Shown: positions 13,217 to 25,760, counted from the first letter of the stretch. The stretch is DNA of 64,000 bases from Varroa destructor (GCF_002443255.2 NW_019211455.1:54202338-54266337); one strand, 5' to 3'. Numbers and translations are program-made. The notes: generated by a model from the letters alone, not told the origin.

Positions 13217-13280
<64 letters not shown>
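13217..13280. repeat. (TA)n microsatellite, two arms interrupted once
   Basis: Two long TA runs separated by a TTATG interruption; likely polymorphic and able to form a hairpin. Confidence 0.9.
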
Positions 13281-13283
<3 letters not shown>

Positions 13284-13832
13284 TTTTATCGGCATTTAGC
13301 AGCTATTATACATGAGACGGCGGGACGAATATGATAGACGTTAACTTGCTATATAGGCGCATTGCCATCGTCATAATCCCCTCCGCAGTAACAACAACAC
13401 CGACCACTATTATCAAAAGACATAGTCAACACAAACACAGCTTACATCACCCGGACGAAAAACCTGCGGGAGCCGTATCGCGCAGTCCTAAAGGACATAG
13501 TGATAAATGACGTACAGCCAAACCTTTATTTGCTAGCAAACTTCCACTTTGACTGAACCACTGAACCAGCGGCCGTTTGCCGAGCGACGACTAAATGACA
13601 GACGGGATCGCGGCTATAGTAGCTTCATGATTTGACAACTGGCGGCGGATCATTACGTCTGCGAGTGCAAGTACTAGTTACCTACCTATCTGTCAGGTGC
13701 TGGTAAGATGGCAGCTTTCTCTTTCGGGTCCTGATGACCAGCTACTTTAGGCTCTATGTCGAATGGTGAATAGACTTCGGAGCTAGGATGTCGCCGGGCT
13801 AGCTTTCGGTGTCCGGGGACACAGCCAGTGCT

Positions 13833-14078
13833 ATGCAGCCACAGACAAGGAGCTCAGATCCCGTCCAGATGCTCAAACGTTGGTTGATGGCGACGTCCGC
13901 GCAAGCACTAAATAGAGAAAGGATTGCAGCATTAGCTGACGTTGCGTGCTGCTGGACCGCCAGGGGCAGACACGGTGGACGAATCAAAAGCGTCGAAGAC
14001 ATCACGGAACTTCTCCAGCGAAAACAACTTGTAACAATTGGATCTTTTCGATGGTCGACTGGAATTCCTGCTATTTGA
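13833..14078 (+). other. unassigned open frame, coding-like composition
   Basis: From the ATG at 13,833 the frame runs about 81 residues to a TGA, containing helix-like stretches such as QMLKRWLMATSAQALNRERI and SVEDITELLQRKQL. The segment is clearly richer in G+C than its flanks. The GTG at 13,809 extends the frame slightly. I do not recognise the product. It could be an exon of an undetermined gene, or part of a decayed gene, since a second coding-like frame takes over near 14,040. The opposite strand is also open, which weakens the case. Confidence 0.25.
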
Positions 14079-14259
14079 GCTCTGGCGCAGTTCCCTTGGC
14101 GTGTTGGCGGTACTGCCAAAGTTCTTGCGTCAGCCAACTTCTGTTTGTTGTTTTGTCAGACTAGACTGCGGTTGCTGTCCGCTTTGTAACTTCGTTGGTG
14201 CAGTCAGCTCTCTGGACAAGTTTTGGAACGAACTTTTCGAAAAAGGAGAATTTTCGTAA
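14041..14259 (+). other. second unassigned open frame overlapping the first
   Basis: In another + frame the sequence reads LDLFDGRLEFLLFELWRS followed by a hydrophobic helix-like region, ending in a TAA at 14,257. It starts just as the preceding frame loses its coding character. Together they could be a frameshifted gene relic. No family assignment. Confidence 0.2.
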
Positions 14260-14544
14260 GGATTAGCTTTCTACGATTGTCGCTTGTGGTTCAGAAGAGG
14301 CCTGGGTGTTCACTTGGGCATTCGAACTGGCCCCAGAAATTTTACAGAACTGAAACTTGCTCTATTTTTGGCTCTGTGGCAGAAAGTTAAAATAACTACA
14401 ACACTGTGTAAAAAACTTACTTTGCTGGTGACGTGTGGAAGGCAATTCGTTCTGATTAGATCGTGCCGTATCTGTTCGTGAAGACTAACAACAACGCTAC
14501 TGCAAATTGCGCTTCTGCGTAAACTTGTACTGAACATAAGTCAT

Positions 14545-14640
14545 CATATACGCATAGATATACATATACACACGCATACATATATATACATGCACATATA
14601 TATATATATGTATGTATATGCATATACATGTATATATACG
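14545..14640. repeat. imperfect (TATA/CATA) low-complexity tract
   Basis: A run of TATA, CATA and TGTA units, degenerate purine-pyrimidine alternation of nearly 100 bp. Confidence 0.8.
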
Positions 14641-16806
14641 GTTGCTTCGTGGACTACGTGCGTAACTTTCACGGACGGAAAAGCTTTCAAAAAAGCTAAG
14701 GCATAAATAGAGCTTTGATAGGGTCGATTTTTGACGAATGACTGAGACGGCTACTGAATTAATGATAATTTTGTAAAGTGGTTGGAACTTTTTCGAGTTT
14801 CAATCGTTGTGGGCTGGCTGTAACTCAAAAGTGTAACTTGCTATGTAACCATCGCTCAATTGGTAACGATGTTTTAGAAACGAGATAGCGTTGCATCTGA
14901 TCATATCGTGATGCGCTAAGTTGCGGAAATCGTACCTGTTGTGACTGTGTGGGAACGAATTGACCTGTTATCAAGCAACTGCCTCACCGGAGTTCATACA
15001 ATTGCTGGTGTGGAACAAAGTGTAGTAAAAGTGAAGATATAGTTCGTAAAATACTATAGTAGGCGAAGGCCGGAGTAACCAATCTGGCCAATCTGGCTTC
15101 AACTTTGGATATTTTTGATGTTATTGGTATGTCATCCAAAATGCATACTTGGTATCAGCATCTAAAGATCAAAGGTAAAGCCTTTTTCCAAAAAATTGTA
15201 TATAAGCTGCCAAATATAAAAAGCATAATTAAATAAATTATATTAAGTATAATTAGATAATAAGATATAATATTAAATACTATAATAAAGCTTCGTAAGA
15301 GTTAATTAAGTGGCCATGAAAATATTAGGTTATTAATTATCGGCTGTTTTGCTTTACTTCTTTCCTTGGCAAAGAGTTACATATATTAGGAAGGCTCTTT
15401 CTCTACAATATTTTTGTCATCGTTTCATCCAGCCTAGTGAATTTTATTTTGAGTAAAAACGTTATAGGTGGCTATACTCCCGAAGTTGGGCTTCAGTGTC
15501 GTTACCGTAGTAAAGCAAATAAGGTGCCTTAGAGCGTGATATAATATTTGGTGGTTCTTAAACGAAAAATTAGAGAGCAAATAGCAAACTTACTGGCTTT
15601 GGGCACATAGTCCTAGTAAAGTTGACAAGTCGAATACTCGTTGCAACCATGTGGTGCCTATATGGCGTCAGGGTAGCTATACTGGTGACTAGATGTAGCA
15701 TTCACTTAGTTATTACTAAAAGCGAACATCGAGAGCAAAATTTCCGCTGAAAAAAATATGAGCATGAGAGCTTACCCGCTTCTACCAGTCATGTTTTTTT
15801 TTGTAGAATATGAAAATTGCTGATATATTGCAAAACACAGTTGGACAGGGTTAATACTCACGCATAGAAAATACCTGAGAAAGACGCAAGCTTTCAAGAG
15901 ATTGTGAATGGACCGCTAGTCATACGCACATGAAAATTTTCGAAGTAATACGAATCGTCTGTAGGTTTTTTTTTATAGAGAAAAATGTTCCAATGGCTGT
16001 TATAGCACGATTTTAGGATATCTATTCTTGGTAACTTTTCCTGGACAAAGTTACTCCAACGTTAATATTTAAGTATATCTATATTACATAAATAAACACC
16101 AAGTATTTGCATCGCTGATTCTCACTTCAGTACCAATTGTTCGTTTCCACAGTGCGAGAGTCCCTACATCGTCCTGTGGGCTGGTCTAATTCTGTCGGAT
16201 TTCTCGTGTGTCTTCCGTGCCAAGGCTGCGGCCTGAATCTCCTAAATTGTCACTCGCTTTGTTCAGCCAATGTGATGTTGTTCTGACGCCGATCCCGTAG
16301 CCATAGCAACTCATACCTTCATAACTGCCTGTGGCTCGTGTAATCCCTTGTGATAATGGTAGTCGCGGCAAGATTGTAAAGAGCTGACTTAAAAAGCAGA
16401 ACCTCATTGGAGTTTGCCTGATTTTGGGACTCTCCCAAACCTTTAAGATCCAAACGCTAGATATAATACCCACAGCGATACAGACAAATGGACGCTGGTG
16501 AATTTTCCACAGGTCGTAAGTTCAGACCGTATTAAACTAATATTATGGTTGATTTACATGCGTGATAACTAGCGAATTAAGCCGTTATGACGCGGGAATG
16601 TGTGCGTGTGTGGCTATTTTAAAGCGGCGGTTTCGTCTAGTCGGTGGAATGTAGCTCGTCTGTATTTAATTTATGGATTTATACTATTCTCTGTTCGCTA
16701 TAAATGTCCTGACGGTAACAAAGGTAAAAGCGATGTTACTATAATTCTACAGTGCTTTTTGGAGACAAATAAGTTTTGGGCTATACTCGTAACTCAAGTG
16801 TGAATT
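14641..16806. other. upstream region of CDK20, no gene seen
   Basis: AT-rich with only short frames. The 5' UTR and promoter of the kinase gene should lie at its right end; I cannot place a start site. Confidence 0.4.
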
Positions 16807-17826
16807 ATGTCCATCTTCGCTTACGATGTCGGGGGGATTATTGGCGAGGGAGCACACGGTATTGTTGTTCGAGCTCGCAATAACGCCACTGGCGAGATTG
16901 TCGCATTGAAGAAGATTTTACTGAAACGTCGACCTGATAAGCCGTTTCCGATTGACGCGTTTCGTGAAGTAAAAAGTCTTCAATACCTTAACCATGAGAA
17001 TATTATTCGACTTCATGAGGTGTTTTCACATGGACCCAGCGTCGTGTTGGCGATGGAGTTTGTACCACACAACCTCTCGGCGTTGATTTACCACTCGCAG
17101 AAGAAGTTGCCGATATCGCACATCAAAACTTACCTGATCCAACTATTGAAAGGACTCGGCTATTGTCATATTAACGGGATAATGCATCGTGATATCAAGC
17201 CTGCCAATCTACTCATCGACGTCGAAGGCACGTTGAAGATTGCTGATTTTGGTCAAGCATGCCTTATTGTTGAGGGACGAAAATATGAGCATCAGGTAGC
17301 CACCAGGTGGTACCGAGCACCTGAGTTGCTTTACGGAGCTCAGTATTACAATGAAGGTGTCGATCTTTGGGCAGTTGGCTGTGTCTTTGCTGAGATGCTC
17401 AATTGCTTCCCTTTGTTCCGAAGCGAAAACGACATTGAACAATTGGGTGTCGTTTTAAATGCACTCGGTTCTCCGACGGAGCAAAACTGGCCGGGCCATC
17501 GAAAACTGCCGGATTACAACAAAATCCAGTTTCCTTGTACCGACGCCACCTCGTGGGAACAATTAATACCTGACATCCAGCCAGAAGCGAGGGAATTAGC
17601 AGCATCATGGCTTGTTTACGACTCAAGCAGACGCCTCCGCTGCCACAAGGCTCTTGAGCATGACCTGTTCTTGACGGAACCATTGCCTGTGTCGAAGAAA
17701 GATGTCCTTAAACCGTCGACCATTCCGGATTGGCAGCCATTAACCATTCTGCCAGACGAGGAGAAAATTGACAAGATCATCCAGATCTTCCAAGCGGACC
17801 AGAATGGAGCCGATACATCAAACTGA
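16807..17826 (+). CDS. CDK20: cyclin-dependent kinase 20 (CCRK), intronless
   Basis: A 339-residue Ser/Thr kinase of the CDK20/cell-cycle-related kinase family, which in animals acts in cell-cycle control and in regulating cilium assembly. The ATG has A at -3 and an in-frame TGA two codons upstream (16,801). Visible kinase elements: glycine loop GEGAHG (13-18), ATP-binding Lys in VALKK (K35), alpha-C Glu in FREVKSL (E54), catalytic loop HRDIKPANLL (D129), DFG (147-149), T-loop VATRWYRAPE with T166 at the activating position, and GVDLWAVGC. GEGAHGIV, HQVATRWYRAPELLYGA and LPDYNKI are hallmarks shared with vertebrate CDK20, and the length is close to the usual ~340. The residue after DFG is Gln where most CDKs have Leu. 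No intron interrupts it, unlike the neighbouring genes. All catalytic residues are present, so it looks functional. Confidence 0.95.
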   Translation: MSIFAYDVGGIIGEGAHGIVVRARNNATGEIVALKKILLKRRPDKPFPIDAFREVKSLQYLNHENIIRLHEVFSHGPSVVLAMEFVPHNLSALIYHSQKKLPISHIKTYLIQLLKGLGYCHINGIMHRDIKPANLLIDVEGTLKIADFGQACLIVEGRKYEHQVATRWYRAPELLYGAQYYNEGVDLWAVGCVFAEMLNCFPLFRSENDIEQLGVVLNALGSPTEQNWPGHRKLPDYNKIQFPCTDATSWEQLIPDIQPEARELAASWLVYDSSRRLRCHKALEHDLFLTEPLPVSKKDVLKPSTIPDWQPLTILPDEEKIDKIIQIFQADQNGADTSN

Positions 17827-17994
17827 AACTTCAAAATGAATATTGGATGCAAATTTATAATTATATATTAGAACACCTTTCTATAATTCGAGTTTTACGC
17901 CCAACGCGTCGCTAAAGTTAACGGACAAGTATGTTATCCACTCAGCTATGTCGGAGGCACGAGTACTGGGACACCTACGGTTACGAAGTAACCG

Positions 17995-18000
17995 AATAAA
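17995..18000 (+). terminator. poly(A) signal AATAAA of CDK20
   Basis: Canonical AATAAA about 170 bp after the CDK20 stop codon, a normal 3' UTR length. Confidence 0.6.
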
Positions 18001-21000
18001 GGAACATACTTGTGTTTCTGATGGACGTCTGTTAAAAAACTTCATTTGCTGGACACTTTTCATATATATATATATAGCATATTCCTAAGCCGATAGTTCG
18101 AAACTCGCGCCATTCCGGTGCGATCAGATTACTAGACATGCACCAAATTTCAGCCAAAGCAACAAATGAGTTAATGGCGGTAGCTCGATCCAATGATACC
18201 ACATAAAGGTAACTTGACGAGTGCTTTCTTACAATTACCAAGCTGCTCTTGGCAATTGGTAGCTATGTCAATAGACTTCCATAAACAATTTCTAGCAGTT
18301 ATTTTTGACATTAGATGGCAGTGAAATGGACGAGATACTGTTAGATGCCGAACTTAAATTTACCTGATAACTTTTCTTTATCATAGCGAACCTGTAAGAT
18401 TCGTATGTGCTGATCTGTGGTAATATGTGTTATTAACGTACTACCGGAAATTGCTAAAAAAAAACAGGCTTTCGGGAAGGTTTTAGGCTTCTTGTCTAGT
18501 GGCATTTGTCCTGCTATTTCATTAATTGTTAATATATTTTGATTGTCAACAAGACCCTAAGTGTGCATGTTAGTATGAAATAATTTCATTTCAAATAATT
18601 TAACTCATTGTTAAGCTTAGATGAAGACATTGTCAAATAAAAATCTACTTTTTTTTTTAAATTTCCCGATCTTAACCAACGTAAATTTTTCTAGAGCAGA
18701 ACAGGTGTAGAAACTGCCGTGGTCTACTGAACCGGACCACTGTCATGATCGGCTTAGGCTCTCAGCTACCGCATGAAGTCTCTACATGATCATTAAGTAA
18801 TCTATATTAAATATACTTGCATGTATTATATAGATACGGGCATACGCGTCCTTTATTCCACATACACGTCATATATTGGAGGAATCGTATATCGAAAAAA
18901 AAAAAAAAAAAAAAAAAAGAGGAAGTAAATCGAAATGGCTAGATACCTCCGTCTGTAAACAAGTGTTTGTTAAGTAGAAACAGTATAAATCGGTTCTTTT
19001 TTATTCACTTTTCTGGTTCAATCATTATTACTGCTTCTGACTTGTCTTTTCTACATTTGGCCCACTTTTTGGCTAAAGTGTATTTTCGCAGTTGACATAC
19101 TATATACACGTATTCTGTTACTGCGTAAGGTTATTGAAGTTGTGCATGTGTGTTTAACAAGTTATACGTTGCCTTAATAAATAAACTAATTTAACTCTAT
19201 TGTCAGTGCTATAAGTGCCAGTCGTATTTTTCAATTTTAGTTGGAAATTGAACGATTTGGTCGTAATGAAGGTTATTTTAGTGTATCATGCACATATGTG
19301 ATAATTTGTATTAGACACTGCATTGGGCACACACAGGTAAGGTATACAAAGCTGATTTCAGCTTGCAAAGGAAAGTAGAAAATTTCTGTTGGGTCTAAAA
19401 TGCTGTTGGGTTTGGAATCTTCATTAATTATTTACATTAGATTTATGCATATTGAAAGAGCAACGGTATATCCGTCTATATGGGGTAGATTTTGATGGAA
19501 CACAAATTCTTTCGGTGGATAGTTGTCATAATTTAAAACAGCATAAGTAGGCTAAGAGCTATCAGCATTTTGGTTCTCTAATAGCCGTAGAAACAAGCGA
19601 ATAGCTCCATTGTAGATCTAGTTTGAATTATTGGTCAAATCTGATAGTTACAAGATTGTAAGAGAAATTAGGACATATCCTATTGTTAAAACGATCCAAC
19701 AGTGGCTTCACTGGTCGTTGGCTCTGCGAATGCTAAGAAAATTATTTAATACAGAATTTGGAAAGATTGGGCCTTTTTTTCACTTCCAATTAAATGGGAC
19801 GTTAAATGTACATTTTCCATTTAGCCTGCGTTCTCAACCATACGCCATTACACAAGAAGGACCAAATGGATAGTGAGTAGCTTGGCGCTTAACAGTCCTC
19901 GCATGATTCAATCGAATCTATTTAGACACTTTACCACTGATCATTTCATTTTATTTACTATCCCTAAGTGTTTATCTTAATTTGGATGTTCATTCTAAGG
20001 GTGAGAATATCCATTTTCTACTTTAGACAACGTCAAAAAAACAACTATTTATTTTTTCCAGCTGTTATTTTTCGGCTGAGGTTCTGTTAAAGCCCAGCTT
20101 AGCTGGATTAATGAGTAAAAAACGAGTCTCATCGTATTAATTATACATATATGACGGGTGAATATTGTGCTGTCACAATCTATCGAATAGGATCTAGTTT
20201 TTCTGCAGTAAACATTATCTGGTCTTCACTGGCATAAAGCTCCATTCGTGATTCATGTAGATGACGCAATCTGCAGTTAGTAAAAAAAAATGTCGACGAT
20301 TTCCTCAGAGAGCACACATGCGCTCTGTTCCAGCACCAAAATTGGCCAGTACGATCGGTACAATATATAGTCTCGTTGTTATTGCTCTAAACAACCATTG
20401 CCCCTCTTTGCTATGATGTCATCTTTAACATGTTCCGTAGACCCAATAAACTCTGTGACGGATACAGGATATTGAATAGAATTATCAGGCGATTTTGTTC
20501 CAAGCCGATTAAAATACTTTCTGATCGATGATGGAAAGAAATCTAGAACAATAACGTAGTGGTTTAATGTTGTGGCACAAGATATTCTATGCATGATTTG
20601 TATTGACAAACTGAATCGACGTCTATGAGGGCAAACCACAAAGACCTGTTAACAAATTGGCAGAGGCTGTCTGTAGCAACAAAATCTGCTGCTGACTGCT
20701 ACAGTTACTAATTGTAGCTGAAAGTGATGATGTGCTATTCAGGAGTTTGACCCGCATGTACGGATCAAACCCAGATTGTGTCAAAAGAAGAGGTTCCATC
20801 AATCATGTATGGATGGCATTGCCAGGCAATAGCGTGCTACAACGTTATAGACTGACTGGTAAAATTGAAGAGGTGGAGCAAGCTGTGTTCAAGCAGCACG
20901 AAGCAGGCACAAGTAACAGCGGCGGCTGTCTCAGCGAAAAAGAAACTCCCCCAGAGCGTAATGATAGTAGGCGGACCGAAGCAGTGAGATTACCAGGGCA

Positions 21001-22310
21001 AATGATACGAGGTAGTTGAAACGTATTCCGGACTCAGTGGTTTATTGCATCTCCCCAGTCAATAATATGCTAGAATAGAAGAACACTGTCCTTAAAGCTT
21101 GTGCTCGATTGCGCCGATCTGTTGCCGATTGCGTTCGTGTTATCTTGTTAGGTTGAATTAATGATGGTCATCGTTATGAAACGCCATTTCTCTATGTATA
21201 TGGACGATTTACTGAACTGTGTGGTAGAAATGAGCTTAGTAGGCCAATTTTCTCATAAAAAGGACTGACTCTTGTGATCATGCGAATGACCGGACTACGC
21301 TGCTCCGAGTTCTGTGTGTGAAGGCATCACAGTGGACAACGACAAGGGAATGGTACTCGGAAATGAATACGACTGCCTATTAAAAGCCCTGTTTAGCAAT
21401 GAATGTTACTGAAGATAGCAGATGGAGTAGAAAAGATGTGGAAATCAACAATGTGAAGTCTTACCCTTATTAAGCTTCGCTGAAAGAGACGTGAAGACCA
21501 CATAACGTCTCTAGCTATATTCTGTACAGCTACCATAAGAAACGGCTGACTTGTGTAGTCTGACCCCGACTTCAACTGGGCAAAGCTACGTACACGTAGA
21601 CATTTCTTTGTTCACGTAACAATCTCTAGGGTGGAGGACCATACCATCTACTTAGTCTGCAGAAAATCAGCACACTGGAGAAACGTGTTCGATTCAGAAT
21701 GGTCAGAGAGCGCAGCTCAACTTGTCTTCGACTGTGGTCACAAATCCTACTTGGGGTCACAGTGGCGTCGTTGCTATTTCTTGCTATCACAGGTGCATTC
21801 GCAGTAATATTCGGTCTACCATCAAGTCATGCTTAGAAGCATGAAATGGCGGGCTAGAATCACAACAGCTTGAGCAATGATAATGGTAAAAAAAAACAGT
21901 TATTTCAATCATATTGTTTGTGAATAAACCAGCCACGATTTAGCAGTCTCGTCACAAAAAGCAACGAAATTTAATATGAAATACCTAGAGCCACTTCCAA
22001 GCCGTTCTGAAGAAACCTATTTTCATAACGCCCAAGCTTGCCTTAGATAAGTGCAGAGATTGTGGGTATCGCTGGTGCTCTAGGATAAATCTCAGAAAGC
22101 CGATAACGGCATACTGTCTTACGCTATCGTCTGAGGCCTCGCTCTGCCGGTTTGCTTTATCACTGTCATTTGTGGTGTATTCGAGCTGAAATGGCTCAGC
22201 TTTAGCGCCGAAGTTTCCCGACTTAACCAGTGAATAGGTTATCACAGAATTATTGAAGAACCGAGGAAGTATCTTCTTGACACAACCAGATCTATCGATA
22301 TGACATAATT
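18001..22310. other. intergenic stretch, no supported gene
   Basis: AT-rich. A poly(A) run at 18,895 and several sub-100-residue frames on both strands (for example 20,732-21,019 plus, 21,985-22,245 minus) with no motif or convincing splice sites. Confidence 0.45.
18895..18918. repeat. poly(A) run (24 bp)
   Basis: Twenty-four consecutive A residues. It could be the tail of an old retroposed element, but no element body is recognisable upstream. Confidence 0.85.
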
Positions 22311-23100
22311 ATGCTTAAATCTGAGAGCTTCAGCGATTCGGAATCTGTGGAGTCGTTCGAAACCTGTGCCGGCACTGAAGAAGAAGAAGATGTCTATAAA
22401 AATACGCGTGACCCGGGAGAACTGTTCGTACCCGTCAAAGTCCAAAGGCTACCGATCCCTAAGGCGCCCTTTATCGATGAACTTAAGTTAGTACAGAAAT
22501 TAAAATCGATTAGCTCAAAGGAAGAGTTTGCCCCTAGTCGTATTTTAATTGGACCAAATCCTGAAAGTTCGCACAATAAACAGAAGGAGCCGTCAGCAAA
22601 GGTGCCACAGGTGTCTCCTGTCCTTCGCCAGACATCACCGCATTTGACCAGGTTCGTGTTACCGAAAAAGCATAGCAAAGATATGGCAGCGTCTATATCT
22701 ACGTACAAACCCACTGTGGTCAAACTTGCAAATGCGAAAAAGTTGGCAAAAACTAAACCCAATAAGCCACTGGTCACAATTTCTACTTGGGCAGAATCTC
22801 GTCCATCTGAAAGATTATCAGAACGAGAGGCAATGACTAGTCAATGCGTAGACTCGCGAATGCTGCCTCCCCCTTATCAAAATTACGTATCTGCCCAACG
22901 AGTTACAAACAAAATTCAAAACAGCAAGCCAGCGCAGATTAGTGCGATACGGGCTGACCCAATATTGCAGGCAGGGGGTTCGATTCTGCATGTTTTCAAG
23001 TATTTATCACTGTTAAGAAAGCATACGGATAAGGATAAGCGCACAGTTACAACAGACGACGGTCCCGTTAGACAACAAAAGATGGATAACACAACTGGTG
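22311..23100 (+). CDS. long open exon of unknown gene, phase-1 donor, PPPY motif (partial)
   Basis: An ATG with A at -3, preceded by an in-frame TGA 33 bp upstream, opens 263 codons that run to a good donor, GGTG|GTATGT. Unspliced, the frame stops four codons later. The product is Ser/Lys/Pro-rich and largely disordered: an acidic Ser-rich N-terminus (SDSESVESFE, then EEEED), basic patches (KKLAKTKPNK), and LPPPYQNY at about 185-192, which includes the PPxY class of WW-domain ligand. I do not recognise the protein. The donor is in phase 1 with a final G, the same configuration as the proposed dystrophin first exons downstream, so this could be a long alternative N-terminus of dystrophin; it could equally be the first exon of an independent gene whose remainder I cannot find. 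Confidence 0.5.
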
Positions 23101-25000
23101 GTATGTATGCATGAGGGGGCGGAAATAATTGGGCACAATCTCGATTTGCTGTCAACGAACAAAACCATATTTAGTCTATTAGTAAAGCCTGTAGTAGAAT
23201 CAAGGCCAAAAAGTGCATTATCATTTGTTTTAGTGTCCTTATGTTACGGAGCGCAAAGGTATATATACATTTTTTTTTTTCGTATGTTGTTAATTCTAGC
23301 GTAGTTTTTTGAAGCCAATTCATTAACATTTACCATGAATTACTTGTATACTGCAGAGAATAAATGTTAGAAATAAATGTAAGCTTACTTCTATTATTAA
23401 ATTGTAAATTTACTGTCACTTTTCATTCTGTCTGTATATCACACCACAGCTATGCTATTTCGTGGATGGATATTAATTTTGTTAAGAAACTAAATCGACA
23501 ATAGCTGAGATAGCAGCAATAGTGCATGTTTTGTTTTTTTTTTATAGTAAACGCGTCTAAATTGATTGTGGCTGATCGATATGGTTAATCGATTAAAATG
23601 ATAAGTACTCGCCATATTATCATTTCAAGATATTTTTTGTCAAAGATTTTTTGTCAGCCTATTGGCTATCTCATTTTTGTTTTTTTTCACGTTTTATCCG
23701 TTAAACGTTTGCCGTAGTTCAATATTATCAAAGCTATTGTTTCTTTACATTACGTATCACAAATGAGGGATATCACTGATCGTATCTTTTGTAGAGTATA
23801 GGTTTGATAATTACCGATAACGACTGTTCAAATAGCTAAAATGCTTTGAGTGCTAAATCGATTACAGTAGTACTCGTTTAAGAGTAACAAGTATCCGATA
23901 AAGTAATATCTACAAGTGTGTACTTCAGCAAAGCGTAATCTTGTTAATATGGCAGGATAAACATGCCCTCAATTCTTTTATTTCAAAAGCTCTGGTAATT
24001 ATTGTTTTCTCTGGTAAAGGACACTGAAATGATAACCCTTATGATCAACACGAACGTGCGTTTCAAACAGAGCAAGGGAAATTGAATAGTGTATTAAAGA
24101 TGGTTTTTCACGCGCAACCCTAAACGGAATCAATGGTCCTTTACTTCACATTTCATAACATGATATACCAGTAGCGACTATTGAGAAACATCATAGAAAA
24201 GCTATGATATTATACTTACATTAAGTTTACGAGCGTAAAATTTAGTTTAAATAGGATATTATAATATGGTCACGAAAAACCGCGTGTCTTTTAAGCCTAG
24301 TGTTTTTTCCAACTAACCTAAAGCCTTTTCCTTTGTCGATACGAAATATGCGTACACGCACGTCAGACTTCAGCCAGCAACATTCTGAACTTGGCACCCA
24401 AGAACGGTCTCTTAGCTGATTGGACTATTGTCGCCGCTTTGAAATGATCAATTCAAAAAGCCTTAATGCTTAATCTGTCATGCATATTCTAAACACTTGG
24501 CAGCTATCAGTCGATCTAGAATTTAGCTAGGACCTAACAACCTAATTACGAACTTAAGAGCTCGCTCTAAGATGTAAAAGGTACACCATGTCTTTTATTC
24601 ATAAAGGTTTCCTTCAGACCGAGATAGAATATCCATCCTAACCATGCCAGGTCGTGTCCGATCCGTCGACATGGGCACAGATCGCTGAATTTCTCCTCAT
24701 GTCCACGGCGCTTGATCCAAGCTAGCCAGACAAACGTCTAACCAACAGGCATCAAAACAGAATCGCCACGACCGACTATCGAATCGCTAGGCCGTTAATG
24801 GCCAGCTTGGTTAACAACGCAACGTTTGCCTGTTTCTCAGCCATTGGCGATCTCTAGAATGAACCAACAATCACCAGCATGAGGCTTCGCATCAATGCAC
24901 CGGATGACCGGATGGATTTGACGTGCGAGTACTAGTAGAGAACATGAGTGAGTTGTATCAAAGTGCTCCCTGCGTAGATCGCGCATCACTCTCGCCCGCC
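23101..25000. other. AT-rich stretch, no gene seen
   Basis: No coding-like frame and no recognisable repeat family. The base composition switches abruptly to G+C-rich near 25,000. Confidence 0.5.
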
Positions 25001-25630
25001 GCTGGATCGCCGAATCGACCGTCCGGTCAAGTCAAGATGGCGTCTGCCTGTCCATTGTCGGTCGGTTGCCTATGCTGCAGCTGCGATTGCTCCTGCCACG
25101 GGCTGGTCCCTGAACAGCTGCCGCTAGAGGCGCGACTGCCAACTTCGTTTCTCCACGTCTCAGCGTGCTGGTGTGTTTATCGCTGTTATTGTTCCCGGTT
25201 CTTCTCGTTTACGCTTAGGCGCAGCTGCGACGACGACCAGGAACGGAGTCGAGAGAGAAAGAGTTGTCCGTAGGAGTCATAGTAGTATTGCTGTAGCTGC
25301 TGTTGTTATTGTAGAAGAAGCGCCACCGTCCTGCGCTGGATCTCCGTACGCGCTGCGGCTCCTTGTGGCGCGGCCGCAGCGCCCGTCTGCTCGTGCTGTG
25401 GCAACCGATGCTCAGGCGGGCAGCAAAGACAACAACAGGCAACAAAACTTCAGCGCAGCAGTTTCTTTGCCGTAACTGCTTAGTTGCGGTAGCAGTTAGC
25501 GTAGCAGTCAGTGGTTGCTGGTTCGCCGCGGTCGCAGCGCACCGCCGCAATTCAGTTCCGTTCTGTTCAAGTCAGCTCTGGACGAAGGCTCGACTCTGCC
25601 TCTTGCTGTTGTGGCTTAGACGGTCCATCA

Positions 25631-25693
25631 ATGTGTGCTGAGTCAAGTCGGCTTTTAGACCGTAGTCGCTGTTCATTGTCCAGCCAGATCTAG
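25631..25693 (+). other. upstream ORF (20 codons plus stop)
   Basis: An ATG at 25,631 opens 20 codons and stops at TAG 25,691-25,693, three bases before the proposed dystrophin ATG at 25,697 and in the same frame. Such a close uORF would be expected to reduce main-frame initiation or make it depend on reinitiation, if the leader is transcribed as proposed. Confidence 0.4.
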
Positions 25694-25696
25694 AGA

Positions 25697-25760
25697 ATGA
25701 ACCAAAGAGTCATTGAGCAAGTGGCTAGAATGGCCAGGCAGCTACAGCAGTATCTGGCGG
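25697..25760 (+). CDS. dystrophin candidate first coding exon A
   Basis: ATG with A at -3 opens 21 codons (helical, [16 protein letters not shown]...) ending GCGG at a perfect GTGAGT donor in phase 1. Joined to exon 2 the split codon becomes GAT (Asp), giving a Gln/Arg-rich leader directly before EREDVQKK. An in-frame TAG lies two codons upstream. Inferred from phase and donor strength only. Confidence 0.55.

Larger units (their letters stand above)
10889..13780. other. intergenic or intronic stretch, no gene seen
   Basis: AT-rich with simple repeats and only short overlapping frames. No splice-bounded open frame with a recognisable product. Confidence 0.5.

Noticed and set aside
20732..21019. 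95-residue + strand frame
   Set aside because: Partly coding-like composition but no family motif, no good splice sites and no similarity to neighbours.
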